Of a stretch of 64,000 nucleotides of DNA, positions 25,620-38,667 are shown one piece after another. The stretch is from Oxyruncus cristatus. Lineage: Eukaryota; Chordata; Aves; Passeriformes; Cotingidae. The position numbers and the translations under genes were made by a program. Location: assembly GCA_013399855.1 (NCBI GenBank), contig VXAY01001949.1:1008269-1072268 (forward strand), in the 5' to 3' direction. Every line of letters begins with the position of its first letter. Position 1 is the first letter of the stretch. A model generated the notes under the pieces. It was not told where the DNA came from. It was given only the letters and a program-made list of their open reading frames with translations, and ran no database searches.

Positions 25620-27200
25620 CTGCTTGGTGTGGCACAGTGAGTCCCAAGGAAGCAGGGAATGGCAGTGGGTTGGGAAAATCAAGTGCTTGATGAAATAAAC
25701 TGTTGAGGAATCAATAGGTAATATGTAGGTGAAAAGAAGGGTATGGGCTTGGGTGTTTGTGGGAGGAAAAAGAGGGAAAATATGGAGTAAGATTTAGGAC
25801 AAGAAATGAGATTAAGAAAGTGTTCTTTGGGCAGGCTTAGAAAAGGATTCAAAAGAGAAATTACTAAAGTACTATTGAAAGAGAAGTAACTATGTTGACT
25901 TTTAATATCTATTTTTAATATCAATTTAATATTGTCAGAATTATTTTTTTAACAGACAAGGGTCTTTCAAGGCTTTGATGTGAGAAAAAGAACTGAAAAA
26001 TATTAGTTTAGTTTGAAGTTTTAAAGCAAGAGTTTCAGAGTGATTCTGCTTTACAAATATGTACCAAAGGTTTAGTTTTATTCCAAGACAGAACAAAAAT
26101 TAATTTTCAAGTCATTAAAAACAGAGCTGTGCACCTTCTGATGGAAAGGTGGGGTACACCTGGGTTATTAACGTTAAGAAAAACCAAATCATTTTGAGAA
26201 TATTAATCTTAAAGTATTTTCCAAACCACCACCCTCCTATTAGACAATTCAATCAAGCATTACTCCTGCAAATCTATTAATGCCTTCTGATTGTGATAAT
26301 TAAACTACTCTTTAACCTCTTTTTCTGGTAGTGGTCTCATCTTCACCGCCTTCTTCATGAACTCATACTTAATCTTTCCCACCAGAATAAATATCTCTGA
26401 GAGTAGCAAGGGAGTCACTCCAGTTCTCACATCATTAATAATCACGGTCATATGGTTTGCCATCCCCTCATTTAAGAATCTTTCATGCCTTACCATGTCT
26501 ATCTGCTTTGCTTTCTTTTAAATCCTTTCCAGAGGGCTTTTAACAAGCTGACTGCAACACTACAGGAATTGCTGGGTAATTCCTACACTCTGTCCAGCCC
26601 CTTTTCCTTTGCACTGTCAGTCTCACCCAACTGGAAGGTCTAATTTTCCTCCCTGCACCCTAATCCATTTTAAGTACTGCCAGCATATCATCCACTCCTG
26701 AAAGGTGTATTTTTGACCCTTACAGTGAGAGATGTTACTTCAGATTTTCATGCATATGGGTTTTTTTTCCTGCAAAATCAATGCTATTCAACAATGTTTT
26801 ATTTTCTTCAAAGTATTTTTACTCACAACAATCACATGTTTTTCTTCTCTCGGGATTCCTCTAGTTGCTGATTTAATAACCTTAGCTGGCAGTACAAATT
26901 CTCCTATCAATAAGATTCTTTCTCAGACATCTCTCCTGAGCTACTACTCTCTCTTGTGCCACCTTCTATTCTGACTTACTCTCTTGATTTCATATGACCA
27001 CTTTCAAATTTTTTTATTTACTATGGTCTTTGGACTTCATTTCTGTCCTCAGTAATCATAAGTACTTTGTCTGAGAACTATTTTCTTGTTTGATCCAATC
27101 TTTCACTCCTAACATTCTCAGCTATGCCCAAGAGGATTACCTTGGTATCTTCTCACTTAACACTAATCTCTTACCCCTCCTTTAGTTTCAGCAGTGCTTG
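25620..27200. other. Strand-asymmetric region: purine-rich then pyrimidine-rich
   Basis: The + strand is visibly rich in G and A from about 25620 to 26130 and rich in T and C from about 26280 to 27200. No known repeat was recognised. A - strand frame within 26305-26496 (ending KMRPLPEKEVKE) looks protein-like in composition but matches no family that I know. Confidence 0.4.
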
Positions 27201-30200
27201 AAAATGACTGTTGACATCAGCTGTATTTGTTCAAATAGTAATTCAGTGAAATTTCAGTACAGCCAGGACTGTAACTTCTCATTTTTAATTAAAATGTAGA
27301 TACATACAGTCAGCTCTCTGAACCACAATTTTCTCCAGGATAAATTCTGCAACTGTAGATGAAAACCCTCCGTCTTTACACTAAAACAGAGTCATCTAAT
27401 TTCCTGAATAGTAGTTTGATAATCTCTGAACAGCCTCTTTATGAGGAAGGAACAGTGGTTTTGAATTGACATGCCACAGCTATAGCATGTTTTATTGCTA
27501 CAATAAACCTGTAGCTATTAAAGTAATTAAACAATGAGTATAATGTGCCTGAGCTTTTAGGGAGTGCATGTGGGTTAGTTATTTTATGATACCTGACTCA
27601 GCTACTTCTGATGAACTGGCCAGAGAGAATACTCACATTGCTCGGAGAGCACTTTCAGGAGACTCAGAAGATAAAGCAGACACATACTGAACTCTCCTTT
27701 CCTATTCCCAGTGTCACTAACCTAGTTTGAAGTGATGTGACATCACTAGAGAAAAGACAAGTCCTACCTGAACAGAAATTCTGCCTTGTTTATTCCATCT
27801 CAGAGAGACTCAATCCTGCAGGTACATATTTCTAGATGTATCTGTATTGGTACGAGGAATACAAAAAGCATTAAGAATGTGGAAAAACTGTCCCCCTGCA
27901 TATTTGCATAAGTGTGACTGCAGCCAGTAAGGTCCTGTGTCCTTTTTGAAGGATAAGGAGTAAAGCAAAAAACAAAGTGAGGGCAGATAACCAGTAAAAC
28001 ATCAAAATTCTTGTCAATTTTCAGTTATCACCCATGAATCATATCCATTTATAGTAAGTCAGGACAGTTTTTAAGAAAGTAAGAACAAATTAAATGGCAC
28101 ATAAGGAAACATTATCCAAGACCAGGGACAGCAAAGGAACAGAGGGGCAAAATCAGAAAAAATGTTTACTAGAAATCTAGGGAACACTTCTACCCTAAGA
28201 ATGTATTTTTAATAGAATTCTTTATGAATATATTTAATTCTAACTGACAGAGTGAGGTTTTAATTGACTTTCTGAATCTTTTCCTTTCCTCTGCCTATTT
28301 GCTTATGATGACTGGGCATATAGGGGCTATAAATGATGAATCAAATTTTTTTTACCATCCACAATCTACAAAAGCCAAGGCCTCAAAAGTTGCCACTTAT
28401 TGCTGATCATAACAGGTCTACCTTTTTCACATCCTAAAATCTAAATCTGAAAATGGAAAAATGCCAAGGATTCAGAGAACTGAGAGGCCTTAAGTGAACT
28501 CTGGTATGCCAGGCTTTTCTTTGGGGGGGAAAAAAAATTGAACAAAATCTACCTTTAAAGGACCAGGAACAACTCACAAAAACTATTAGGGTATCTGTTC
28601 ACATGATTTGAACTTTATTGTGCTGATGACCTTACTTACAGAAGCAAGCTGCAAACTTCTACCTGACTTCTGCTTGCACTGATAAGAAATTTCTGTACTT
28701 AGGATTTGAAGATAGTAAGGTAATTCAGATACAAATTTCATATTCCAATGATGGCTTGAACATGGAAAAAAATCACTATGCCAATAAAAGAAAGAAAGAT
28801 AAAACAGTTGAATACATAAAAAGGCAACCATTACAAAGGGGTTACATCCACCAATTAGGTTTTATAAACTACTGCCATAAAAATCAGTGAATTTCTATTT
28901 ACACAGGTTAAAAGGGCACATTTAATGGACTGAATTATGCCCATTAATTTGTTTCAATAATTTCATTTTATAGCTTTGGGAAGATTTTAATAGAAGATTT
29001 AACATGTGTCACGAGCTTAATATATCTGGTATTTAGCAACTATGCAAAACAGTAGATTAATTTCATAAGGCTTAAGAGGGGAAAAGACTACAACAAAATT
29101 GGCCTGCAGTCAAATACATACAGGCACTGGTAAGTTAAGCATTTTTATATTTCTTCTCAAAGATAACAGATTTTTCACACTAACAACTAGAAAGTATTTA
29201 ATATGTATGACTGAATATTCTAATTTTAAAAAATCCATTTCATCAGGTAAAAGGCAAAGAACTATTAGATGTATCTTTTCATCTTCAATAGGAAATGTCA
29301 TTAGAGTCAGGTGGGAGACATTAGACGTAAAAAAAACTCCATTAACAAATTGGCAGGATTGACTTACACTTCAAATATAGTTTATTATATTATAAATGTG
29401 TTTTAAGTTCCACACCCTATACATGATATGCCTTCCTTAAGCTCCGTGATGAAATTGTGAAGACAAAGTTTCCCTTTAAAAGACCATCGTAGAGCTTGTA
29501 ATCCTTTTCTCACCTTTTGCTTCAATGCACCACTTTCAAATGACAAGTAGGAAATATTAGTACCAAAATGCAAACCTCACTGTCTCACAAACCACCAAGA
29601 CTGTCTTCCTAAAGTTCTCTTCCCCATCCCATTGACAGGCAACTAAAGTTCAGACACTGTTTCACAGTCTCAGTGATCCATCACAAACAAACTGGAAGGA
29701 TTTTAGGGAAGATTTATTTAGACATGTATTCCTTTTGGGTTTTTTTTCACAAAATTTTCTTTACACAAATATTCTATCATGAATCTAAAATCCCAGGAAT
29801 CACATTGCAGAGTTTTGAATAGTAAAAACTCATGCAAAGATTTGATTAAGATGAAGCTTTATTATTTTGAACTAAAATTTTCCCTTACACCGACATTTAT
29901 ACGGTATTAAAGGCACTGTAAAGCTCCAACTAAAGTGCAAGGATCTGTGATATATGTGCCCCATTTATAGTACATGCAGATCATTTGTCAGCTACACTAA
30001 CAAATCTAATTAGATGTTCTGTTCTGTATTTATGTGAAGAAATATGTTTTTGTGGTGCATTTTTTTCCCCAAGGAAGTGTAAGAACAATACTGTTTGTGT
30101 TACCCAGATTAGAAAGACTTATAAAATAAGTACCTATGATAATTTGAATAAACAGTGCCTAAAGATCTATTATTCAGAAGCAAGGGAAAGAAGTTGTTGG

Positions 30201-31129
30201 GTTGGATTATTGAGAAGTTACCTTAAAAAAAATGCAAACAATTAAACTACCAAGGGAAAGGATACAAACGATTGCATGGGGATTTAGAGGCATAGACATG
30301 TAATGCCCTGTAAATTAAAGTCATTTATAAAGTACTACTGGAAACCATATATAAGAACAACTGCTTAGTCAGCAAAGGTGACTTCAATTATTTGCCACTG
30401 CAAGAAGAAATCCATCGGATACATCACCCCACGCTTATCAAGTATTTGCTGTCTTCAAAATATTCAAAAAATATTAACATGCCCTGGAGACAGCCACGAA
30501 GTTCATTGTCACTGGAACACTCTCAGCTACTTTCTCTGCAAGGGTAAGAGAGGACACAGCCAAAAGTCTCACTGTGTGGATACACAAAGTTCCCTTAACA
30601 CACCCTCTCCATTCTCTGCCACTGTTAAAAGGTCAATTGTTTATGGTAATGATGGGAAGGAAGGTGCTCTAAACAGAGCAACAATCTAAAAGAGATCTGA
30701 GAGATACAAATAGGGGAGATAGTGAGGGAAATGTAGCTGATCCTCCTCTCCCATAAAAGATATCACATTAGAATATCTGGTATGTATCTGGGAGATCTCT
30801 ATCCATACTGCAGTTGTAGAAAAGTTAAAATGAAATTAGGTACGGTTAAACTTGTGAGTTATTTATGTACAGTGTGTGTATGGTTTACTTCTTGCTGTTT
30901 TCCTAGTCTTACATTTCACCAAAATGGAAAAAGAATAAGTTTGCTTCCCCCAGTACAATGTACGTTTACCTGGTAGTTGGGTACTAAATCTTTAGGTTGG
31001 TCAAAAGAGAGAGACACAGAAATGTAAGTTCTTTTATGTCATTGATCAAAGTGTCTCTACAGGTTCCTACAGCCTTCAGCAAGGTCTGCACTCTTCTTCA
31101 GGTTTGCTTTGCCCGCTTCATTTACAATT
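27201..31129. other. Non-coding AT-rich unique sequence
   Basis: No gene is supported. A 103-codon + strand frame at 30378-30689 has no domain and is at the chance length. One perfect POU octamer in reverse orientation (ATTTGCAT) occurs at 27902-27909. Confidence 0.55.
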
Positions 31130-31560
31130 TGGAGCTGAGCAGGGGACACAGGGCCATGTCAGGAGCTGCTTCAAGAGGGTAAAAGCTGAGCCAGAAACAC
31201 TGTGAAAAAAAGGCAGGCAGCCTCCGAGGTGTCATGAAGAAAAGGGCAGCCCCACCTTACCCCTTACCAGAGCAAGGTAAGTGCGAAATCCAGAGAGGGA
31301 GAACACGTCGAACCAAGAGTCCAGATCACCAGACAGGTCCAAGTGCAAGGCAGAGAACTGAATCTCTGGGACAGGGTCCAGATCCAGGACACAGGCATGG
31401 CTGCAGCCTAGGTCACACAAGGACCAAGGCCAAAAGTGTCACTGAAACCCTGCTCCAGGTGAGGAGTGCGGGCTGGTGAGGCTCTTGTGTGGAGCTCAAC
31501 TCTCTTCACAGTCAGGCACCTGCACCATGACCCAAAGCCCAGGAAGACAAGCCCTCAGCT
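31130..31560. other. GC-richer patch with two strong splice-donor motifs
   Basis: This stretch is clearly richer in GC than its flanks. On the + strand it contains CAAG|GTAAGTG (GT at 31277) and CCAG|GTGAGG (GT at 31459), both close to the donor consensus. A + strand frame (31234-31479) and a - strand frame (31232-31420) overlap here and neither resembles a known protein. It could hold exons of a non-coding transcript or be an unrecognised repeat. Confidence 0.3.
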
Positions 31561-33428
31561 GTGCACAAAACCTCGAGATCCAGGTTTCACACTAATGTGC
31601 CAAACAAGGGTTATTACACAAGAACACTACACGGACTTCCCCTGATTTTAGGTGGGTACCAACAGACCAGTAACTGAAAGGTTTAAGGAGTACGAAGAGA
31701 CTATATCTCAGCCCTCCTACACGAAAGAAAAACTTCACAGTAGATCTTTAGGGTGAAATGCACAAAGCTTTAAAAGAGACCTGGTTTTGTTTGATTTTGT
31801 GGTCTGTCGTTGTAATATTGCCCCAAAATATTATGTGTTTCTAATCATTAACAATTCAATTTCATACTGGTATATCACTTGAGTAAAGATACCGTACAGT
31901 GTCATGTAAGAGTCAAAATGGGAAGTTAGCAAAAATCCCCAAATCCCGATATTACTTGATTTTTATTGATTATAATACCAATTATACTATGTTCTTACAA
32001 TACAGTGGAGAGAAAGAGCAGAAGAAAAGAGAAGTCATTCTCATAGGCTCAAGGTTTGCAATGCTATGAGAGTGATTCTCAGATTTTCCTGTTATAGTCA
32101 CTTTGTGTTTTAAAAAGATTCTGAAAGGCTGCAGAACTATTGAGAATGTAAAACGTTTTACATCTGGATTTTTTCCCCCCCCCCTGAAAACCTTGAACAA
32201 TATAATCACACTTCTCAAGACTTGAACACATGCTTTTCTTCTAATGGCAGTTCTGGGCATTGCAAGGATAAGACAGGTATATTAGATAGCAAGTGATGGA
32301 ATGGTTACCATGGTTAAGATCTGCAGACTTTTTGTATTGAACGGCAAACAGTTAAATATTTGTCTATAATCTAACAAGTGGACAGAGCAGGAGCAAATCA
32401 GCCACGTGAGGGTAGGTTTCTTCTCATTTTAACTGGCTCCTATAACCAGCTTTCACTTTCTTGAGTGCTTTTATCTTCCTCCCCACTTGTAAATAGGAAA
32501 GTGAGGCTTATTTTTGCCTCTAAAAAGAAAAATGATAAAGTGAAGATTGTGGGCTATCTGTAAATTCAGATTTTGGCTGGATGTGAGACGTTCTCAATAT
32601 TTCTCACACATTTTGGTTCATTAGTAGGTGAATGTTATTTCAGACACTCATTATGTTTTACAGGGTTTTTTTTATTTGACCTCCAGAAATAGCATACCCA
32701 AGCAAGAGACAAAATTCTTCAGAATTAAATCAAACTGGTTCTGCTTATGGGTGCCAGGGCATTAAAATACACATCTTCAGGAGAAGATATAATCTGTGAA
32801 TTTTATGGTCAACCAAGACAACTTGTCAAGCAAAAGGAAATAACTCAGTTATTTGAATAAATAACTCCTATAAAGCAGACATTCCATATTTGACTGTAAA
32901 ATACTATTAGAGAATTTCTTGTCTTGCCTTTCAGCTGTGCTGACACACAGGTGATAAACTGGAAATAACATTTACCTCCATGCAGGTTATAAATGCTTAG
33001 GAACTCAAGGCATTTATTTATTTAGGTGGTGATATTGGAATTTAGTTGCCTCGTTTCAGACACATGAAAGTTGCTCAGAATCATTGAAAGTAGGATATTG
33101 CACTGAAATGATTTAAAATAATTTCACAAGCAAATTAAGTGTAAAGGGAAGTGTCACATTTTCAGAACAGTCTATCCACAAATTATTTAAAAAACCCAAA
33201 ACATTTGCAATCCTGTGGGATATATAGATTCTAGCATTTGATAGCATTTTCTGAAGAAGATGAATTAATCACCACTCCTTCTAAGCATAGGGTCTTTAAA
33301 TTGCTACAGTGACGTAAAATGACTCATGCAATTGCAATTTGCCAGGGGTTTTTTAAATGTCTGCATCATAGAAAACAAATTTTTGCTAAATGCTAATTTC
33401 CTTTACATTAGACAATATTTATGTTACA
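31561..33428. other. Non-coding AT-rich sequence
   Basis: Nothing recognised except a run of ten C at 32175-32184 directly after a T-run. Confidence 0.55.
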
Positions 33429-33468
33429 CTTTTCTTTTTCTTTTTTTTTCTCTTTTTTTTTTTTTTTA
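33429..33468. repeat. T-rich low-complexity tract
   Basis: A T-run interrupted by single C residues, ending in an uninterrupted run of 15 T and then AGAATATC. It is simple sequence DNA. Confidence 0.8.
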
Positions 33469-35571
33469 GAATATCTGCCTGCCCTATAGATCTGGAAGTC
33501 TTTTTGCAATGCCCAGACTCTCCAGCCTGGATTGGTTTGTGGAGAATGGCTTGGCAAGTATAAGGAGAGGAAGATACTTTTTAAACCTGTCATGGGCATT
33601 TCTACGTCTTCTGTGGTATTTGAATTGTATGTCCTTTCTGACAAAAAGGCTATTGCCTGCTGTGAGATAGATCAATGGGTGATATTGTGCAGTGATTGCT
33701 ATTTGTTTAAGAGAAATCTCACTGACTGACCCACTTCCCGTAATGCATAAAAAATAAATGACAGAAGTAATATTTTTGTTCTTGTTTCACTTTCATTCAT
33801 CTTATTTGATCAGCACTGAACAAAACTGACATCTCATCAAACCCAAAAGTGTATTTCTGCACCGGGTTCATCAGAGGGTGGCATTTAAAACACAGACATT
33901 GCGGGAACAAATGTATTTGCTGGCTCTGTCCATCGAGGTAAACCTGACCTTTATCCTGTAGATTTATTGACACTCTGCTGCTTTGTATCATATTTTATTA
34001 CTATGTGGAAAGCCTGGAAAGTCCTCCCTGTAAAACCACTTTTGATTTTGATCAGAACATTTCTGCATCTACAGTAGATTCATCTACAGATTGAGAAAAC
34101 CTTAATATGTCTTAATCTGACATAAACCAAGATGACTTAACCACACTTTTAAAATGCCTCCACACTGGTCTGCCTTTCAGCTGCACCAGTTCTTGGGGAC
34201 ATCACACAGTGAGAAGAGCATTACTAATCAGTGTTTTCCTACAGTCTCTTTCACCTCCCTGCAAACCAAATACATTTGTAATCCTGCTCCAGGAAAGCAG
34301 AATCTATTACATGTAGTCTTGTAATTAGGATTTACAAGTTTAAAACAATCAAATAAATTCCATGTACAAAACAGGAACTAGGCTCCAACACTACATTACT
34401 AAAACAATAATGGATTTGCCTTGTTGTTATGCAGTGTGCTTCCACTTTGTTCATACAATCACCTAGGAGACACGTAAACCCTTTAATAAACAGGGTGTTC
34501 TAAAATTCTTTGAATTGATACATAACAATTTTAACTACATATAACAGGTCTGTGACAAAATATTTTTGTCTGTGGGGGGGAAATTTTGATAAAAACAAAT
34601 AAAAATTTAAAAAGCTGATTCCAATCAGTCTTAAAAAACCACATCTTTCCAACTAATTGGCAAAATAATGGTTTGCATTTCTTCAGCAAGTTCTTTTCCT
34701 AAATCCCCTGGAAGCTTTCCAAGAAGCCAGAACACTAAAGCACCATGCTGGTGAGCCCTATGTGAATCACATCTGTGTCGTTGTTTTCAGCCTTCTAGGC
34801 TTGAACATATTGAAAGAGTCAATGCTTGGCAGTAAAGCAAATAGGCTATTTTCCTTAAAGAAAGAAAAATCTATTATTTGTGTGCTGGAGTCTGAAATCC
34901 TAATATTTACCCTTGTCTAAATAATGTGTAATTGAGCACTAGCATAAACCAACTCCAGATTTCCCTCATAACCACTGTTTCCTTTCTCAAAAATAGAAGT
35001 GAAAAGCAATTTAAAATCATCCTTTCATTCCTGCATTAATTCAGATAAAAAATTAGAGTTCAGTCCTTGGAGTCAAGAGAAAGACATAGAAAGGGTAGCA
35101 GGAAAGGGGGAGGGGGATTTCCACTTGTCTGCTAAGTGTCTGAATCTACACAGACATCTGTATCTAGGGTAGCTCCCTGGAATCACTTTACAGTCAATGG
35201 AAAGAAATGGGCATTTCTAGAGGACAATTTCTCTGATATATGCTAAATATCTTTATTCAGCATAGGGTAAACCAATGCATCCCAAATGTAAGTGCTTCAT
35301 GATCTTGGGCAAAGCCCAAAGTCACAAGCACTAATTTTAGTGAAGCTCTGAATATGCAGGTTTTTCCTTCTTGAGTGAATTTTTGGGAATTAAAACAGAG
35401 CTTTTCAAATGGTACTTTAAAATAAACACCACCACTAAGTCAAAAGCAGGAAGGTGCAGATTTGTGACAAACAAAAAAAAGTCAGCTTCTCATTTAATAG
35501 ATTTCTCAAAAACCAAAAATAGCATAAATTTTAGTCTATATAATTAAAATGTCCTCTATTTATTCATAGCA
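33469..35571. other. Non-coding unique sequence
   Basis: No gene is supported. Frames at 33408-33675 on the - strand partly translate the T-rich tract and are artefacts. Nothing else was recognised. Confidence 0.55.
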
Positions 35572-36165
35572 TCAAATAATATCCTGAGTTGGAAGGGTGC
35601 CATAAGGATCATCTAAGTTCAATTCCTGGTCCTTCACAGGACACCCCAAGAATCCCACCCTGTGCCTGAGAGCTTTGCCCAAACGCTTCTTGAGCTCTGG
35701 CAGCCTTAGGGCTGTGACCACTGCCCTGGGGAGCCTGTTCAGTGCCCAGTCACCTTCTGGGGGGAAGAACCTTTTCCTAATACACAGCCAAAGCCTTCCC
35801 TGACACAGTTTCAGGCCATTCCCTTGGATCCTGTCACTGGTCCCCACAGAGCAGAGCTCAGTGCCTGCCCCTCCTCGTCCCCTCACAAGGAAGTTGTACC
35901 TGCAGTGAGGTCTCCCCTCAGTCTCCTCTTCTCCAGCTGAACACACCAAGTGCCCTCAGCCCCTCCTCACACAGCTTTTTCTCCAGACCCTTCTCCCATC
36001 CTCATTGCCCTCCCTTGGACACTCTCTAACAGCTTAATATCTTATATTGCTGTGACTAAAACCACCACAATGCTCAAGGTGAGACAGTATTGAAAGCTTT
36101 ACTGAAATCCAAAAAGGTAATAATCAACTGCCTTTCCTTCATTAATGCTGCCAGTGCTTATTCTT
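35572..36165 (-). mobile_element. CR1 non-LTR retrotransposon with internal deletion
   Basis: This is the longest CR1 copy here. Its 3' end is at 35572 (+ strand GATATTATTTGATGC region). Reading into the element, the ORF2 end is recognisable on the - strand: a stretch resembling DRIQGNGLKLCQGRLWLCIR, then KRFFPPEGDWALNRLPRAVV, in the frame covering about 35572-35949, corresponds to the C-terminal part of the CR1 reverse transcriptase protein. The match continues to about 36092 (CTCAAGGTGAGAC on the + strand). The next block, GAAAGCTTTACTGAAATCC with CTGCCTTTCCTTCATTAATG, corresponds to the reverse-transcriptase core region around the LDFSKAFDTV motif, which in intact CR1 lies several hundred bases further 5'. 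An internal deletion is therefore inferred. The element is dead. Confidence 0.9.
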
Positions 36166-36527
36166 TTGAAGATATTATGGGAATGAGGAGAGAAAAAGTC
36201 AACTTCAGAACTAAGATCAATTAGTAACATTTAACTGATTTTGTGGAAAGAAAACACAAATGACAGTTCCAGTAGTGGCCGTAGATCCCCATCAAGCTGG
36301 AATGAGACAGAAGTGTCCCCAGTTTTAAAAAATAATACTTGTTGGCTAGATAGAGCTACTTTTGAAATGTTCTTGACATTTCCAAGTTTTTCAAGAGTTA
36401 TTTTTGTACCATAAAAAGTGAATTTTATTTTGCCGTAAATGCTGCTTTTGGAAATTCAAAAAGAATTTTCTTTCTCAAAAAGAAACTTCTTAAAATGCTG
36501 ATCCAGATGAACCACTTATTGCCCTAG

Positions 36528-36544
36528 TTTGTTTGTTTGTTTGT
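36528..36544. repeat. (GTTT)4 microsatellite
   Basis: Four perfect GTTT units. A short simple repeat. Confidence 0.8.
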
Positions 36545-38424
36545 TGTAACTGTGGCAAATGAAGTATTTAAAACTAAGATTCCCATAATACTTCATTAAA
36601 ATTAAAGGACAGTACCTTACTGCTGGATGATGTTCTCTGCACCTAATTAGACTGTCCTGTCTGTGAAGCAGCAACTCAACTGAGGAACAAAAGTCAGTGT
36701 AAAGAAGATAAACTAGATGACCTGACTACTTATCTCCAGACTTATTCAAATCTCTTTTTTGACCTTTTATAGATTAGTAAGAAAGCACTAGAAGTGTAGG
36801 CTATAAAATGGGATAACAGCCAAGAAGAGATAGATGAGGAGCAGATAGGAGGAAGAATGCTATCTTTGCTGATCAATGAGACAGGAAAACATGATATATT
36901 TTATAATTCAGAAATCCCATTAGAAAAAAAAAATTAGCTACTGACTGGTTACCATTAAAGGTTTACTATTACAATTGCATTCCACCAGTAACTTCAAGAC
37001 CATTTTCATGTGATGCTTAGAGATGTTCAGCCAATTAGACATGCATATGACCATGAGCTCTTCACATAAAACTTCTTAAATAGCAAAGTTAGTTCAAGTG
37101 CTGGGGGATCCCTGACATGGATGTTTTAATTATGTTATGAATATACTGTCTTAAGATCACTGTCCTTGTGCTTACTGGAGAAACCCCAGCAAGCCTATGC
37201 AAGCAGTTCACAATTCATGACTAAGGACCTAGCAAAACATGAGCAATTTTTATTCAATATCATGTTCAAACTATTTGCCTGTGGCAATTTTTCCTACAGT
37301 TAAACATGCAGCTTCTTAGAACATATTCGTTAGTAGAAATGCACTTTGGCTAGGCAAAACTTTCGTCCTGACAAATGTTGTTCCTAGCATTACAGTATGT
37401 CAGGTTGCTGTTTAAAACCATTTTTAAAGTGCCAAATGTCTGAATGGAAAAGGTGCTGTGCTGTGGGTTTTGCCTGCTCAGATCTCTGTGGCTTCTCGTA
37501 ACTGTAGGGGAGGGTTTCTAACGTTTTGGTGCACTGCTCAGGGAGGGGGCTGGCAAACAGCAAAGAGTGGTTCAGTCACCGGCTGCTTGAGAACAGGTAA
37601 AAAAATGGGGAGTGTGTTTAGGCACAGGTGAAGACCATCTTAAATCATATTTACTTACACAAACTTCCCTATCTTCTTCGTTAAAGTTTAGCTCTGGCTT
37701 ATATAGGAGTGGCTATGAAAATCACTAACGATTACCATTCATTGTACCAAGACAAAAGCCAATCCACATCGAAGAGAGAAGTCTTTTGCAGACAACCTCG
37801 GATAGACACTGATTTTTACTACCAGGATACCATTGTTTTCTGCAACAGCCAAATATATAGTTTACTAAGGATAAAGCTAGATTTGCAATGATAGTATTTA
37901 ATATAGACTTTAATCAGCCAGCCTTATCTCTAGTATTTAAGACAGTTGTATTTGACTGTATTACTATTTTTGGACATACCGTATTCGAGGTATATACTCT
38001 GTAAACAGCCTAGCAATGATTCCTTGCTTTGGGATCAAGAGTCAAACATTTGCAGATGCTATTTTATGTCCTGGCTCAATTAGCAGAAAAGGGTTGTGAG
38101 AAGCAGTTTTTACATGGTCCTGATAAATCCCCTGACTAAGCACACTTTTTGTACTGGCTGCAGATGTTTACCTGACTCACAGATTCATGAAATCTGACAG
38201 AGATGACTTTGAGGTCTCAATGTATATACCTGATGTATGCAAATATAATTAATACATTAAATGTAAGCCATGCTGGGGCAGTAATTACTAAATTGCTTTA
38301 TGTTTGAAGATATAATGCCAATAATATTTATGCAACTCCCTCAGACCATATTTTTCTAAATATGCTGTACTCTTGTTTTATTTCTCTAAAAGTAGGCAAA
38401 GCTTCAGTGGTTTTCTTAATACTT

Positions 38425-38440
38425 TCTTGCAATTGCAAGA
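38425..38440. repeat. Perfect 16-bp palindrome TCTTGCAATTGCAAGA
   Basis: Perfectly self-complementary over 16 bases with no spacer. It contains overlapping TTGCAA/GCAATT cores like a C/EBP-type dimer site. Its arms are identical to those of the inverted repeat at 11309-11328. Confidence 0.8.
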
Positions 38441-38503
38441 GTTGTCATATGGTCAGAAAGCAGTAATATCAAAAAGGAAATTGGTTCTTTCTTACTGAAG
38501 GAC

Positions 38504-38667
38504 AGAATCACAGAATGGGTAAGACTGGAAGGGGCCACTGCAGGTCATTCAGTCCAACCTCCCAGCTCAGGCAGGGTCCCCTAGAGCACGTAACTCAGCA
38601 CTGTGTCCAGCTGGCCTTTGAATATCTCCAGGGAAGGAGGCTCCACAGCCTCTCTGGGCAACCCTCA
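38504..38667 (-). mobile_element. CR1 non-LTR retrotransposon, short 3' end
   Basis: On the + strand the blocks GAATCACAGAATGGGTAAGA, CTGGAAGGGGCCACTGCAGG, CATTCAGTCCAACCTCCCAG, CTGGCCTTTGAATATCTCCA and GGAGGCTCCACAGCCTCTCT are the reverse complement of the CR1 3' end. The element is cut off after GGGCAACC. It is well preserved and 5'-truncated to about 165 bases, so non-coding. Confidence 0.95.

Larger units (their letters stand above)
36166..38503. other. Non-coding sequence between two CR1 copies
   Basis: No gene is supported. It contains a (GTTT)4 run at 36528-36544, a POU octamer at 38237-38244 followed by ATAATTAAT, and the 16-bp palindrome at 38425-38440. Confidence 0.55.

Noticed and set aside
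35572..35949. 125-codon - strand frame as a possible gene
   Set aside because: It is the decayed C-terminal part of CR1 ORF2 inside the retrotransposon, not a host gene.
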